Below, one piece after another: positions 22,915 to 31,983 of a stretch of DNA of 36,419 nt (position 1 is the first letter of the stretch; every line of letters begins with the position of its first letter). A program made the translations under genes and the position numbers. The stretch comes from Microbacterium ureisolvens (GTDB taxonomy: Bacteria; Actinomycetota; Actinomycetes; Actinomycetales; Microbacteriaceae), in assembly GCF_019511645.1 (NCBI RefSeq), contig NZ_JAEUAX010000018.1, positions 1-36,419 of the forward strand, in the 5' to 3' direction. Below the pieces are notes generated by a model that saw only the letters and a list, made by a program, of their open reading frames with translations, searched no databases and was not told the origin of the DNA.

Positions 22915-24830
22915 CGCAGGACTCCGATCCCATTGAGGAACCGGCGACCGGCGCCTGCGACCCTGCGCACCACCTGGTAAACCGGCGAGATCGCGCGTGC
23001 CACCGACGGATGATTCAGCTGAAGGTACATCCGCGCGAGGCCAGCCGCTCCACCGTGACCGGTCGGCCCGGCTCGATGGAGGAACTGGATCTGCTCGACC
23101 GGGTATCCGGGAGTCGTCGAGGAGAGCTGGTCGAGCTTGAACTCCAGGGATGTGTGGCTCAGTTCGGCATGCTCCGTGTTGAGGACGGTGCGAACGTGGA
23201 AGCCCAGCTCGCCGGCCGCGTTGGCGATCAGGCGCTCTATCGTCGGGCCAAGCAGTGCGTCGGGGAACCGCGCGTCCGGCTCGAACTCCTCATAAGTCCA
23301 TTCCCGCTCTGTTAGGCGTCGCAGCGCCTCTGGCCGGGCGATCCACATGCCGCCGAACGGCGCGAGGGGCGTGATTTCGTCGATGGGGACTTCGATGCGC
23401 AGGTCATGTGCCAGTGCCTCGGCCCGTTTCCGGTACGCTCCCCAGCCATTGCCCATCGTCGCAACGCCCGTATGGATGGTCGCCGGGAACACCATGCCGA
23501 GACCGGGTTCGCGTTGGAACAGGCTGATGACGTTCGCGGCGTAGCCCGGGGATCCGAGCAGGTTGTCGAGCTGATGGCGCGTGAAGTATCTGCTCGCGTT
23601 ATAGGACTTCTTGGCCGATCGCTTCGAGTGGAGCTTGACGATCAGGTCGTACCGACCTGGCTCGAACACGTCCCGGCATCCGATGAAGAAAGCGCTCATG
23701 TGCTTGCCGGCCTTCGACGGCACGATCCGCAGCTCAACGTCCTCCCGGCCTCGCTCCTGCAGGATCTCGCGGATCGCATTGGCCCGGTCTCGCTCGTTCG
23801 TCGTCACGAAGACGTCGACTTCGCCCGGCAGTCGTTCTACGTGATCGAGAAGCGCATCGGTCATGTCCGGGTGCACGACGTTGACGACGGCGGCGATCCG
23901 CATCGGCCTCGCGTGGTCGTGGTCGAATGTTTCGTTGAAATCGGAGAGCACCTCCAGCATCGCGGCGTCGGTGTTGAGCGTGCGCGGCGCCACATTGCGG
24001 GCGAGGTCGTGCCAGATGAGCGGCATGGGGTACCCGTGCCCCTCGACCGCCTGCAGGATCTCACGACCGATGACGGCATGCCGGTCGAGGAACGGCGGGT
24101 AATGGAAGAACGGCCTCCGTTTGAGCAGCGGGCAGCCGTCGGCGATCAGCAGATCAGCGTTGAAGAGCGCCGGATGATCGGTCGGATAGTGGGACGAGGG
24201 GAAGGCAGCCGCATGCGTGTATCCGCGACTCGCGAAGTGCTCGGTAAAGACCGCTTCGTGCTTCAACACCGCGTCGAAATAGCCCGGCATCACGGGAAGC
24301 TCGCGCCAGTACTCGCGCCATGCCTCGGTGTCGAACATCGCGCGGCGGATGGCGATCCAAAAGGACTGCAGGTGGTAGTGGAGCACGCCCTCGCCGGTGA
24401 AGGGGTTCGGCTCCTCCCGTGCGTGATCCGTCATACCCCAGAAGTCGACGTCCTGCTGCGCCATCCGTTCGAAGACCGGTCCGTAAGGTCGCACCGGCCC
24501 GAACCAGGTGTCGTTGGTCAGCACGACTTCGTCATAGTCCGCGATCGCAGCGCCGACATGGTCGAGCCCTGCCTTGTGGCCCCAGATGTCGAAGCCCGCG
24601 TTTTCGCGCACGAGGATGTCGTCCGACACCGGCTCGAGCGCCGCCCGCCCTTCGTCACTCAGCTCGCCGTTCACGACGACGACGATCTGTGCAGCATGCT
24701 CCCGAAGGGCGCCCAGTGCGTGCGGTATGTACGGCTCGACTTCGCCTCGCCTGTCCCAGACGACGTAGACGATGAGGCGCCGACAGTCACCCGGACGTGA
24801 TGATGGCGGACTCACGGTGCTGGAATGCAA
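22911..24830 (-). CDS. RgpF-type rhamnan synthesis protein, copy 2
   Basis: A 639-residue paralogue of the protein encoded immediately downstream. It shares the same order of blocks: RRLIVYVVWDRRGEVEPYI, ENAGFDIWGHKAGLDHVG, VLTNDTWFGPVRPYGPVFER, SFWIAIRRAMF, FFIGCRDVFEPGRYDLIVKL with HSKRSAKK, and LAPFGGMWIARPEALRRL. The two have diverged clearly in their middle and C-terminal parts, so they are likely to make different linkages rather than being a recent duplication. The TTG at 24830 follows GGGAAGAG by seven bases; a GTG at 24815 is an alternative without a ribosome site. It lies 17 bases after rmlA, so rmlA and the two rgpF genes form one operon. Confidence 0.92.
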   Translation of the reverse strand: MHSSTVSPPSSRPGDCRRLIVYVVWDRRGEVEPYIPHALGALREHAAQIVVVVNGELSDEGRAALEPVSDDILVRENAGFDIWGHKAGLDHVGAAIADYDEVVLTNDTWFGPVRPYGPVFERMAQQDVDFWGMTDHAREEPNPFTGEGVLHYHLQSFWIAIRRAMFDTEAWREYWRELPVMPGYFDAVLKHEAVFTEHFASRGYTHAAAFPSSHYPTDHPALFNADLLIADGCPLLKRRPFFHYPPFLDRHAVIGREILQAVEGHGYPMPLIWHDLARNVAPRTLNTDAAMLEVLSDFNETFDHDHARPMRIAAVVNVVHPDMTDALLDHVERLPGEVDVFVTTNERDRANAIREILQERGREDVELRIVPSKAGKHMSAFFIGCRDVFEPGRYDLIVKLHSKRSAKKSYNASRYFTRHQLDNLLGSPGYAANVISLFQREPGLGMVFPATIHTGVATMGNGWGAYRKRAEALAHDLRIEVPIDEITPLAPFGGMWIARPEALRRLTEREWTYEEFEPDARFPDALLGPTIERLIANAAGELGFHVRTVLNTEHAELSHTSLEFKLDQLSSTTPGYPVEQIQFLHRAGPTGHGGAAGLARMYLQLNHPSVARAISPVYQVVRRVAGAGRRFLNGIGVLR

Positions 24831-24847
24831 CGAAACGCTCTTCCCGG

Positions 24848-25720
24848 TCAGTGTCGCCCCTGTTCGAGCGCCTTGAGGAGGTACGCGCCGTAACCGCTCT
24901 TCACGAGGGGCTCTGCGCGCCTCCGCAGTTCGTCATCGGAGAGGAAGCCCATGCGCCAGGCGACTTCCTCAGGGCAGCCGATCGAGAGACCCTGACGCTT
25001 CTCGACCGTACGGATGAAGTCTGTGGCCTCGCTGAGCGAGTCGAAGGTGCCGGTGTCGAGCCATGCCGTCCCGCGGGGCAGGAGCTCGACCTGGAGGGCT
25101 CCTCTCTCGAGGTACGCCTTGTTCACGTCAGTGATCTCGAGCTCGCCACGAGGCGACGGGGTGAGGTTTTTGGCGATCTCGACGACATCGTTGTCGTAGA
25201 AGTAGAGGCCGGGCACGGCGTAATTGCTCTTGGGCGCCGTCGGCTTCTCCTCCAGCGAGACGACTCGTCCATCCGCGTCGAACTCCACGACCCCGTAGGC
25301 CGTAGGGTCGTCCACCCAGTACCCGAAGACCACACCGCCATCGAGATCGGTGTACTGACGAAGGCGCGTGCCCATGCCCTGGCCGTAGAAGATGTTGTCG
25401 CCCAGGACGAGTGCCGCGCTCTCGCCGCCGACGTGCTCCTCGCCGAGGATGAACGCCTGCGCGAGGCCGTCCGGCGACGGTTGCGTCTTGTACGTGAGGG
25501 AGACGCCGAACCGCGAACCATCTCCGAGGAGTCGCTGGAACTGTTCCGAGTCCTGGGGCGTCGTGATGATCAGGATGTCCTGGATGCCCGCGAGGATCAG
25601 CGTGGACAGCGGGTAGTAGATCATCGGCTTGTCGTATACCGGGACCAGCTGCTTCGAGATGCCGAGGGTGATCGGGTGGAGCCGCGAGCCCGTGCCGCCG
25701 GCGAGGATGATGCCACGCAT
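24848..25720 (-). CDS. rmlA: Glucose-1-phosphate thymidylyltransferase
   Basis: The 290-residue enzyme makes dTDP-glucose from dTTP and glucose 1-phosphate, the first step to dTDP-L-rhamnose. It begins MRGIILAGGTGSRLHPIT with the nucleotide loop GGTGSRL at 8-14. VYDKPMIYYPLSTLILAGI, VLGDNIFYGQGMG, VVSLEEKPTAPKSNYAVPGL and RGTAWLDTGTFDSL are family hallmarks, and the length is normal. It is separated from rmlB and rmlCD by a membrane protein gene and lies on the opposite strand, but the three together complete the pathway. The 57-base gap before it contains TAGCCC, a weak -10-like hexamer. Confidence 0.97.
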   Translation of the reverse strand: MRGIILAGGTGSRLHPITLGISKQLVPVYDKPMIYYPLSTLILAGIQDILIITTPQDSEQFQRLLGDGSRFGVSLTYKTQPSPDGLAQAFILGEEHVGGESAALVLGDNIFYGQGMGTRLRQYTDLDGGVVFGYWVDDPTAYGVVEFDADGRVVSLEEKPTAPKSNYAVPGLYFYDNDVVEIAKNLTPSPRGELEITDVNKAYLERGALQVELLPRGTAWLDTGTFDSLSEATDFIRTVEKRQGLSIGCPEEVAWRMGFLSDDELRRRAEPLVKSGYGAYLLKALEQGRH

Positions 25721-25777
25721 TCCTCTAGTCTGGGCTATCCGCTGACGCGGTCCAAACCGTCCGCCGCCCCGGGGGCG

Positions 25778-27205
25778 TCACCCGGTGAGCGTCATCACGG
25801 CGACGTAGCTCACCACCGCCGCGACCACGGAGAACCAGCGAGTCCACACTGAGCGCGTGAACAGCAGGCCGGCGCACACGAGGAAGAACGCCAGGAGCGA
25901 CATGCCGTATCGCGCCGGGAGGTAGAAGTAATAGCCGGCCATCACAACGGTCGCGATGGCGAGAAGCGGGCCCGACACGAGTGCGACGAAGAACGTAGCG
26001 AGCGCCAGCGATTCGGAGCGCGATCCTCGACGCGATGCGGCGATCAAACCGATCACACCGGCGACGATGATCCACGCCATGACCGCCGAAGCGATCTGCG
26101 CGGCGATTCCGAGCAGCCCCGGATCGATCGCGCCCTTCGAGACTCCGGGGAAGAAGCGCAAGACCTCTTCGACCAGCGCACGCTTGCTCAGCGGTGCCTC
26201 GACGCCCTGGTCCGCTCGTGTGTCGGCGACGATCAGGTTGCGGATCACCGCCCAGACGCCCTGCGCGACGATGGAGACGATGACGGCGGCGAACGCCGAG
26301 ATCACGCGTCGATCGCGCACGAGCGAGCTCCAGCGCCCCTCGGCTCCGCGTCCCCGGCGGATCGCGTCGGCGAGCGCCCAGAAGATCAGCGTGACGGCGG
26401 CGGCCGCGACGCCCATGAGGTTCTGCATCTTCGCGAGAGTGAGCACAACAGCCGACCCGACGAACAGCCACGGTACCCACCGCGATCCGCGAAGAAACAT
26501 TGTGAGACAGAACGCCATCAGCGCGCCTGCGAGCAACGACATCGCATCGGTGCTGATGTATGTGTTCGACCAGTACGCCGAGAGCGAGCCCACCATCAGC
26601 AGCCCGAGCGAACCCGCCGTCACCACGTCGACCCGCAGCCGTCGCAGAGTCAGATACAGCAGAACCGCGGCAGCAGCCAACCAGACGGCGCCGGTGTAGC
26701 GACCTGCCTCGGTGATGTCGTCCATGCCAAGCAGGACGAGCGGCTGGGCGAGAAGCCAGGTCGCGCCGAAGTACACAGGGGTGTAGATATCGGCGGTGGT
26801 CTTCCCGCCGTTGGGCATCGTCTGCTCGTCGGCCTCCTGCCAATCGGTACAGAAGTCGGCGGGGTAGTACCCCAGCGTCCTGACGCCGTTGCACGAGAGG
26901 TAGAGGCGCGCGTATTCGCCCGTCTCCTCGCCGCGGTGGACGACGAACTGCGTGGGCACCTTGGCCAGGTAGTCGATGTAGACGTACTCGTCGATCGGCG
27001 AGACCATCTTGTGCTGCGGCACGTGCCACACCACGAGCACCACGCTCGCGATCACGAGGACGACGGCGACGATCCAGTCCACGAGGCGACTGTTGAGCTG
27101 CATCCATGTCGGGGTCGCCGCAGGACCTGCGCCGGCGCTGTGTTCCGCATCGACCGCTTCGTCCACCGTCGATGCATCATCGACAGACACTCGCCCCTCG
27201 ACCAT
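25778..27205 (-). CDS. GT-C-like polytopic membrane protein
   Basis: The 475-residue protein has a polar, acidic N-terminus of about 40 residues, a first helix (WIVAVVLVIASVVLVVW), and an outer loop with SPIDEYVYIDYLAKVP followed by several cysteines, then about ten more helices. The DEY motif in the first outer loop resembles the acidic site of GT-C glycosyltransferases and of DUF2142-type proteins, so transfer of a sugar from a polyprenyl-phosphate donor is plausible. I cannot fix the family. ATG at 27205 has GAAAGG seven bases upstream; the frame continues to 27316 without a comparable start signal. The gene diverges from rmlB across a 173-base gap. Confidence 0.72.
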   Translation of the reverse strand: MVEGRVSVDDASTVDEAVDAEHSAGAGPAATPTWMQLNSRLVDWIVAVVLVIASVVLVVWHVPQHKMVSPIDEYVYIDYLAKVPTQFVVHRGEETGEYARLYLSCNGVRTLGYYPADFCTDWQEADEQTMPNGGKTTADIYTPVYFGATWLLAQPLVLLGMDDITEAGRYTGAVWLAAAAVLLYLTLRRLRVDVVTAGSLGLLMVGSLSAYWSNTYISTDAMSLLAGALMAFCLTMFLRGSRWVPWLFVGSAVVLTLAKMQNLMGVAAAAVTLIFWALADAIRRGRGAEGRWSSLVRDRRVISAFAAVIVSIVAQGVWAVIRNLIVADTRADQGVEAPLSKRALVEEVLRFFPGVSKGAIDPGLLGIAAQIASAVMAWIIVAGVIGLIAASRRGSRSESLALATFFVALVSGPLLAIATVVMAGYYFYLPARYGMSLLAFFLVCAGLLFTRSVWTRWFSVVAAVVSYVAVMTLTG

Positions 27206-27366
27206 TCCGTGCCTTTCGGTGACTCTCTGCGACGCCCTGTGCATCGCATGACCCTTGCCGCAAACTCGTGTCGAGGCGCGAACTGCCTCCCACCTTATGC
27301 GACCGACGCCCGACAAACCCCTGAGCGCGGCCGAGCGGGAGCACAGGTCGCCGAGCGGGCTACCAG

Positions 27367-27372
27367 TAACCT
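27367..27372 (+). promoter_or_regulatory. TAACCT -10 box, probable leaderless start of rmlB
   Basis: TAACCT is followed by six bases and the ATG at 27379. A short GTGGG precedes the ATG too closely for a normal ribosome site. The rest of the 27206-27378 divergent gap shows no other clear signal. Confidence 0.5.
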
Positions 27373-27378
27373 TGTGGG

Positions 27379-28377
27379 ATGCGGAAACTCCTCGTTACCG
27401 GCGGAGCCGGGTTCATCGGCTCGAACTTCGTCCACCACGTCGTCGCCCACACCGACCACCATGTGACCGTGCTCGACAAGCTCACGTACGCCGGCAACCT
27501 GGCCTCTCTCGACGGGCTCCCCGAAGAGCGGGTGACGTTCGTGAAGGGCGACATCGCGGATTCCGCTCTGGTGGACGGCCTCGTCGCCGCTGCCGACGCC
27601 GTGGTCCACTACGCCGCCGAATCGCACAACGACAATTCGCTCGACGACCCGCGCCCGTTCCTCGACACGAACATCATCGGCACGTACACGCTGCTAGAAG
27701 CCGCACGACGCCACGACACCCGCTTCCACCACATCTCGACCGATGAGGTCTACGGCGACCTCGAGCTGGACGACCCCGAGCGCTTCACCGAGAGCACGCC
27801 GTACAACCCTTCCAGCCCCTACTCGTCAACCAAGGCAGGTAGCGACCTCCTCGTCCGTGCGTGGGTGCGCTCGTTCGGCGTCCAGGCGACGATCTCGAAC
27901 TGCTCGAATAACTACGGCCCCTACCAGCACGTCGAGAAGTTCATCCCCCGCCAGATCACGAACGTGCTGCGCGGCATCCGTCCGAAGCTGTACGGCAAGG
28001 GCGAGAACGTGCGCGATTGGATCCACGCCGACGACCACTCGTCCGCAGTGCTGACAATCCTCGACAAGGGGCGGATCGGCGAGACCTATCTGATCGGCGC
28101 CGACGGCGAGAAGAACAACAAAGATGTCGTCGAGCTGATCCTGACGCTCATGGGACAGGATGCCGCCGCCTACGACCACGTGACCGACCGCGCGGGCCAC
28201 GACCTGCGCTACGCGATTGACTCGACCCGGCTGCGCGAGGAGCTCGGCTGGCAGCCGGCCTACCGCGACTTCGAAGCGGGACTGGCAGCCACGATCGACT
28301 GGTACCGCGCGAACGAGGATTGGTGGGCGCCGGCCAAGGACGCCACCGAGGCCTTCTACGCCACGAAGGGCCAGTGA
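27379..28377 (+). CDS. rmlB: dTDP-glucose 4,6-dehydratase
   Basis: A 332-residue extended SDR enzyme that converts dTDP-glucose to dTDP-4-keto-6-deoxyglucose. It has GGAGFIG at 8-14, KLTYAGN at 34-40, HYAAESHNDNS at 77-87, the catalytic STDEVYGDL around 120-128 with its Asp-Glu pair, and Y148 and K152 in PYSSTK. NCSNNYGPYQHVEKFIP and RDWIHADDHSSAV are further family blocks. The stop overlaps the ATG of the fused rmlCD gene by one base (TGATG), so both are made from one message. Confidence 0.97.
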   Translation: MRKLLVTGGAGFIGSNFVHHVVAHTDHHVTVLDKLTYAGNLASLDGLPEERVTFVKGDIADSALVDGLVAAADAVVHYAAESHNDNSLDDPRPFLDTNIIGTYTLLEAARRHDTRFHHISTDEVYGDLELDDPERFTESTPYNPSSPYSSTKAGSDLLVRAWVRSFGVQATISNCSNNYGPYQHVEKFIPRQITNVLRGIRPKLYGKGENVRDWIHADDHSSAVLTILDKGRIGETYLIGADGEKNNKDVVELILTLMGQDAAAYDHVTDRAGHDLRYAIDSTRLREELGWQPAYRDFEAGLAATIDWYRANEDWWAPAKDATEAFYATKGQ

Positions 28378-29786
28378 TGACGGAGTTCGGCAAACAGCTC
28401 GGGTCGATCGAAACCGGCATCCCCGGGCTCGTGCTGTGGGAGCTACCCGTCCACGGCGACAGCCGCGGCTGGTTCAAGGAGAACTGGCAACGCGAGAAGA
28501 TGACGGCACTCGGACTCGACGACTTCGGGCCGGTGCAGAACAACATCTCGTTCAACGACGCGGTCGGAACCACCCGCGGAATCCACGCGGAACCCTGGGA
28601 CAAGTGGGTGTCGATCGCGTCCGGTCGCATCTTCGGGGCATGGGTCGATCTGCGCGAAGGCCCGACGTTCGGGAAGGTGTTCACCGCAGAGATCGATCCC
28701 TCGCGCGCGATCTTCGTCCCCCGTGGCGTCGGCAACGCCTACCAGACCCTGGAGGCCGACACGGCCTACGTCTACCTCGTGAACGACCACTGGTCGCCGG
28801 CCGCCACGTACACGTTCCTAAACCTCGCCGACGAGACGGCTGCCATCGACTGGCCGATCCCTCTGGACCAGGTGGAGATCTCGGCGAAGGACCTCGCCCA
28901 TCCGCGCCTGGCGGACGTCGCGCCGATGCAGCCGCGCAAGACCCTCGTGCTGGGCGCGAACGGTCAGCTAGGCCGCGCGCTGCGTGCGGAGTTCGCTGAC
29001 GCGGGGCATGTCGAGTTCGCATCGCGCGATGAACTGGACCTCTCCTCCCCCGAGCTGGCCTCCGCACGAAGGTGGCGCGACTACGGCGTTGTCATCAACG
29101 CCGGCGCGTACACCGCAGTCGACCTCGCCGAGACGCCGGAGGGCCGCCGCGACGCGTGGGCGGCCAACGTCACGGGCGTCGCCGCCCTCAGCCGGATCGC
29201 GGCGGACCACGGCATCACCCTCGTGCACGTCTCGAGCGATTACGTCTTCGACGGCACGTACGACGGCGAGCACTCCGAAGACGAGGCCTACTCGCCGCTC
29301 GGGGTCTACGGCCAGACGAAGGCCGCGGGGGACGCCGCTGTGGCGACCGTGCCCCGTCACTACATAATCCGCACGTCGTGGGTCATCGGCGAGGGGAAGA
29401 ACTTCGTCCGCACGATGGCGTCGCTCGCGGATCGGGGAGTGGATCCGAAGGTGGTGGACGACCAGTTCGGCCGCCTGACCTTCACCGACGAGATCGCCCG
29501 AGGGATCCGCCACCTGATCGACAGCGACTCACCGTCCGGCGTGTACAACCTCACCGGCTCCGGGGAGCCCCAGTCCTGGGCGGCGATCGCCCGCCGCGTA
29601 TTCGAGCTGTCGGGCCACGACCCTCAGCGCGTCACCGGAGTCTCGACGACGGAGTACTTCTCCGCCGCCGTAGGGCCGGTCGCACCGCGTCCTGCGAATA
29701 GCCTGCTTGACCTGTCGAAGATCATCGCGACGGGCTTCGCGCCCGCCGATGCGGACGCGTCGCTCAGGGCGTACCTGCGTCGCTGA
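28377..29786 (+). CDS. Fused RmlC-RmlD: dTDP-4-dehydrorhamnose 3,5-epimerase and reductase
   Basis: A 469-residue two-domain protein that finishes dTDP-L-rhamnose. Residues about 10-183 are a cupin epimerase (RmlC type) with VQNNISFNDAVGTTRGIHAEPW, in which H70 is the catalytic-base position, then IFVPRGVGNAYQTLE and YLVNDHWSP. Residues about 187-469 are an SDR reductase (RmlD type) with GANGQLG at 193-199, INAGAYTAVDLAE, SSDYVFDGTYDG and the catalytic Y311 and K315 in GVYGQTK. Such fusions are common in actinobacteria, and no separate rmlC or rmlD is in the window. GAAGGG lies six bases before the ATG; a GTG codon just before it is the alternative start. Confidence 0.95.
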   Translation: MTEFGKQLGSIETGIPGLVLWELPVHGDSRGWFKENWQREKMTALGLDDFGPVQNNISFNDAVGTTRGIHAEPWDKWVSIASGRIFGAWVDLREGPTFGKVFTAEIDPSRAIFVPRGVGNAYQTLEADTAYVYLVNDHWSPAATYTFLNLADETAAIDWPIPLDQVEISAKDLAHPRLADVAPMQPRKTLVLGANGQLGRALRAEFADAGHVEFASRDELDLSSPELASARRWRDYGVVINAGAYTAVDLAETPEGRRDAWAANVTGVAALSRIAADHGITLVHVSSDYVFDGTYDGEHSEDEAYSPLGVYGQTKAAGDAAVATVPRHYIIRTSWVIGEGKNFVRTMASLADRGVDPKVVDDQFGRLTFTDEIARGIRHLIDSDSPSGVYNLTGSGEPQSWAAIARRVFELSGHDPQRVTGVSTTEYFSAAVGPVAPRPANSLLDLSKIIATGFAPADADASLRAYLRR

Positions 29787-29807
29787 GCCCCCCCCGGGGA
29801 CCTCGGC

Positions 29808-29863
29808 CTGCTGACGGCGGCCGTGGCGGTCGGCTGCTGCCGGCGGCCACAGCGCGTCAGCAG
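29808..29863. terminator. Possible bidirectional terminator between rmlCD and the CWB2 gene
   Basis: CTGCTGAC (29808-29815) and GTCAGCAG (29856-29863) are perfect inverted copies, with further GC-rich inverted segments (GGCCG and CGGCC) between them. The structure lies between two convergent genes and includes the CWB2 stop codon. No T-tract is present, so function is uncertain. Confidence 0.4.
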
Positions 29864-31878
29864 CGAGTCGACCGGGCGACGTCGGCGTTGAGCGTCGGCT
29901 CGCCACCGACGAGCGTGATCCTCTGCACGTTGTTGGCGATGAACCATGACTTCGCCGGACCCGACAGGCAGTTGCCAGGCGTCGTCACCAGCGGCGACTT
30001 GGTGATGGCCGCGAGCACCGAGCCGCTGAGCGCGTCCGGGAAGTCCGTTCCCGTCGCGATGTACACCGTCGGCGCGCCCGTGGGGTATACCGCCTGGTTG
30101 AGCAGCAGGCTCGTGGCGTACCGGTTGGCGCCGCCGATCCGGGTCACGGTGATCCCCGCCGCCTGCAGCCCGGCCTCGATCCCGGCGCTCACCGCCGAGC
30201 CGTCGCCCGCGACCGTCACCGACTTCACGCCTCGCGCACGGAGCGTGGCCGCGGTCCCCGAGTCGAGCGTTGCGTCCGAGCCTTGGACCAGAATCACCGG
30301 GGCGCCGACTGCGCCGCCCAGAGCCGCCGCAGCCACCGCATCCTGATAGCGCGTGCCCGTCACAATGTAGGCCGCGGTCGCTTGTGGGAACGCCTCGGCG
30401 GCGATCAGCCGGCTCGTCTCGTATCGGTCGCCTCCGGCGATCCGCGTCACGGTGGCAGCGGGAACGGCGGCTGCGATGGACGTCTGGGCTGCCTGCGAGA
30501 TGCGGTCCGGTCCACCCAGGATGACCACGGATGTCGGTGCCAGGCGCTGCATTTCGGCCAGGACGCTGCCCGGAACCAGATCACGCTCGGTCAGCAGCAA
30601 GGATGCGCCCGTTTTCGCCGCAGCGGCTCCGGCGGCCAGGGCGTCGGGGAACTCGGTCCCCGAGGCGATGTAGACCTTTCGCGTCCCGGCGGGGTAGGCC
30701 GTCTTGGAGACGGCGACGGCCGTGTCGTAGCGGTTCACACCCGACAGCCGTGTCGAGCTGTAGGCCGCCACGGGCGCGGGAGAGAGGTATTGGCTGCTCA
30801 CCCAGAACGTGGCTCCGTCAATGCGGATGCGCGACCAGTCGCCCGCTGTTCCCGTACGCGTCACGACCGATCCCTGGCTCAACGAGCCGGCGGGCGGATC
30901 GCACGCCGTGGTGGGTGCCAGTCGGGCATTGAGCGATGCGACGGTGACCACGAACTCACCGTCTGCCGGGGTGACCGAAGCCGGCTGGGCGCACGCGTTC
31001 GCGGGTGTCTGGGTCGAGCCGAACCAGTCGGTGAAGTACTGGTAGAAGTTGCGGTTGCCGTAGCTCGAGCAGGCATCACCCTCGCCGTAGCCCGCTCGCA
31101 ACGCGGCTGCGTTCGGCTGATACGGCGTGTAGTAGTAGAGATTGGCGGTCGCCTGGTTCTGGATGTAGACCGCCCCAGATCCGCAAGCGGCGTTCGGATG
31201 CCACCGCACGTTCCAGGTCTTTCCCGGTGCATACCACGTGAAGTACTGACTGGTTCCCGGCGGGTTGGCGTACCGCTTCAGCTGCCACGCCGCCCCGTAG
31301 ACCTGGTTGAAGAAGCCGTAGTAGCGGGTGTCACACGCCGCGGTATCCGGGCATCCCTGACCCATGGCGATCGTGTATCGCCAGTCGCTCGGCCAGACGT
31401 GCGTGACGAGCCCCTGCTCCTTCTGCAGCATGACGAGAATGACCTGGGGGTTGATCCCGCACGCCTGGGCGACCTTGTAGATGATTCGGGACGCCCGCTC
31501 GCGAACTCCCCCGGAGTAGGCGCCGCACATTGCATCCGCACCCGTCGTGCGCGACGTGTCATACCAGTCCCGGAGACAGGTGTATCCCGACTGGCAGCGC
31601 GGCACCTTCTGCTCGAGGAAGGCCTGGATCTGAGCCTCGCTCATGGAGTCCTTGTGGAAGAACACCACGTCGCTGACGATGTTGCCAGGCTGGAACTTGC
31701 TGAGGTCCGCCGCCGGCTGAATGGCGGCGCCCACCGCGGAGGGTGCTGACCCGGATGTGGCAGATGCCACGGCGGCAGTAGGTGAGAGCAGACCGACGAC
31801 GAGGGCAATCACCGCCCCGAGCAGAACGATCCTCGACGCATGCGCCGCCGCAGCGCCCTTTCCCATAGCCCCCGCCAT
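29857..31878 (-). CDS. Secreted protein: lysozyme-like domain, SH3 domain, three CWB2 repeats
   Basis: A 673-residue secreted protein. Residues 1-40 form a signal peptide (RIVLLGAVIALVVGLLSPTA, then AVASA). Residues about 58-290 are a conserved actinobacterial domain, often annotated hemagglutinin-like, with a lysozyme-like helix VILVMLQKEQGL whose E154 could be a catalytic acid, and many cysteines. Residues about 312-367 look like a bacterial SH3 domain. Residues 376-673 hold three CWB2 repeats starting TRLSGVNRYDTA, TRIAGGDRYETS and TRIGGANRYATS. CWB2 repeats bind wall glycopolymers, so this may remodel or decorate peptidoglycan while docked on a polymer made by this cluster. ATG at 31878 is preferred to an upstream GTA-type region because the signal peptide follows at a normal distance. 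Confidence 0.88.
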   Translation of the reverse strand: MAGAMGKGAAAAHASRIVLLGAVIALVVGLLSPTAAVASATSGSAPSAVGAAIQPAADLSKFQPGNIVSDVVFFHKDSMSEAQIQAFLEQKVPRCQSGYTCLRDWYDTSRTTGADAMCGAYSGGVRERASRIIYKVAQACGINPQVILVMLQKEQGLVTHVWPSDWRYTIAMGQGCPDTAACDTRYYGFFNQVYGAAWQLKRYANPPGTSQYFTWYAPGKTWNVRWHPNAACGSGAVYIQNQATANLYYYTPYQPNAAALRAGYGEGDACSSYGNRNFYQYFTDWFGSTQTPANACAQPASVTPADGEFVVTVASLNARLAPTTACDPPAGSLSQGSVVTRTGTAGDWSRIRIDGATFWVSSQYLSPAPVAAYSSTRLSGVNRYDTAVAVSKTAYPAGTRKVYIASGTEFPDALAAGAAAAKTGASLLLTERDLVPGSVLAEMQRLAPTSVVILGGPDRISQAAQTSIAAAVPAATVTRIAGGDRYETSRLIAAEAFPQATAAYIVTGTRYQDAVAAAALGGAVGAPVILVQGSDATLDSGTAATLRARGVKSVTVAGDGSAVSAGIEAGLQAAGITVTRIGGANRYATSLLLNQAVYPTGAPTVYIATGTDFPDALSGSVLAAITKSPLVTTPGNCLSGPAKSWFIANNVQRITLVGGEPTLNADVARSTRC

Positions 31879-31983
31879 GGGACCAGTGTGGCGGATGTGA
31901 CGTATGAGTACAACATTAGCCATCGGCCCGCATGCATCGACATGTCGTTCACACGGGACTCGGAGGGAGCGCCTACGTTCCGC

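Noticed and set aside
31938..31947. Perfect palindrome CGACATGTCG upstream of the CWB2 protein gene as an operator
   Set aside because: It is only ten bases, not extended by flanking symmetry, and a palindrome of this size is expected by chance in a window this long.
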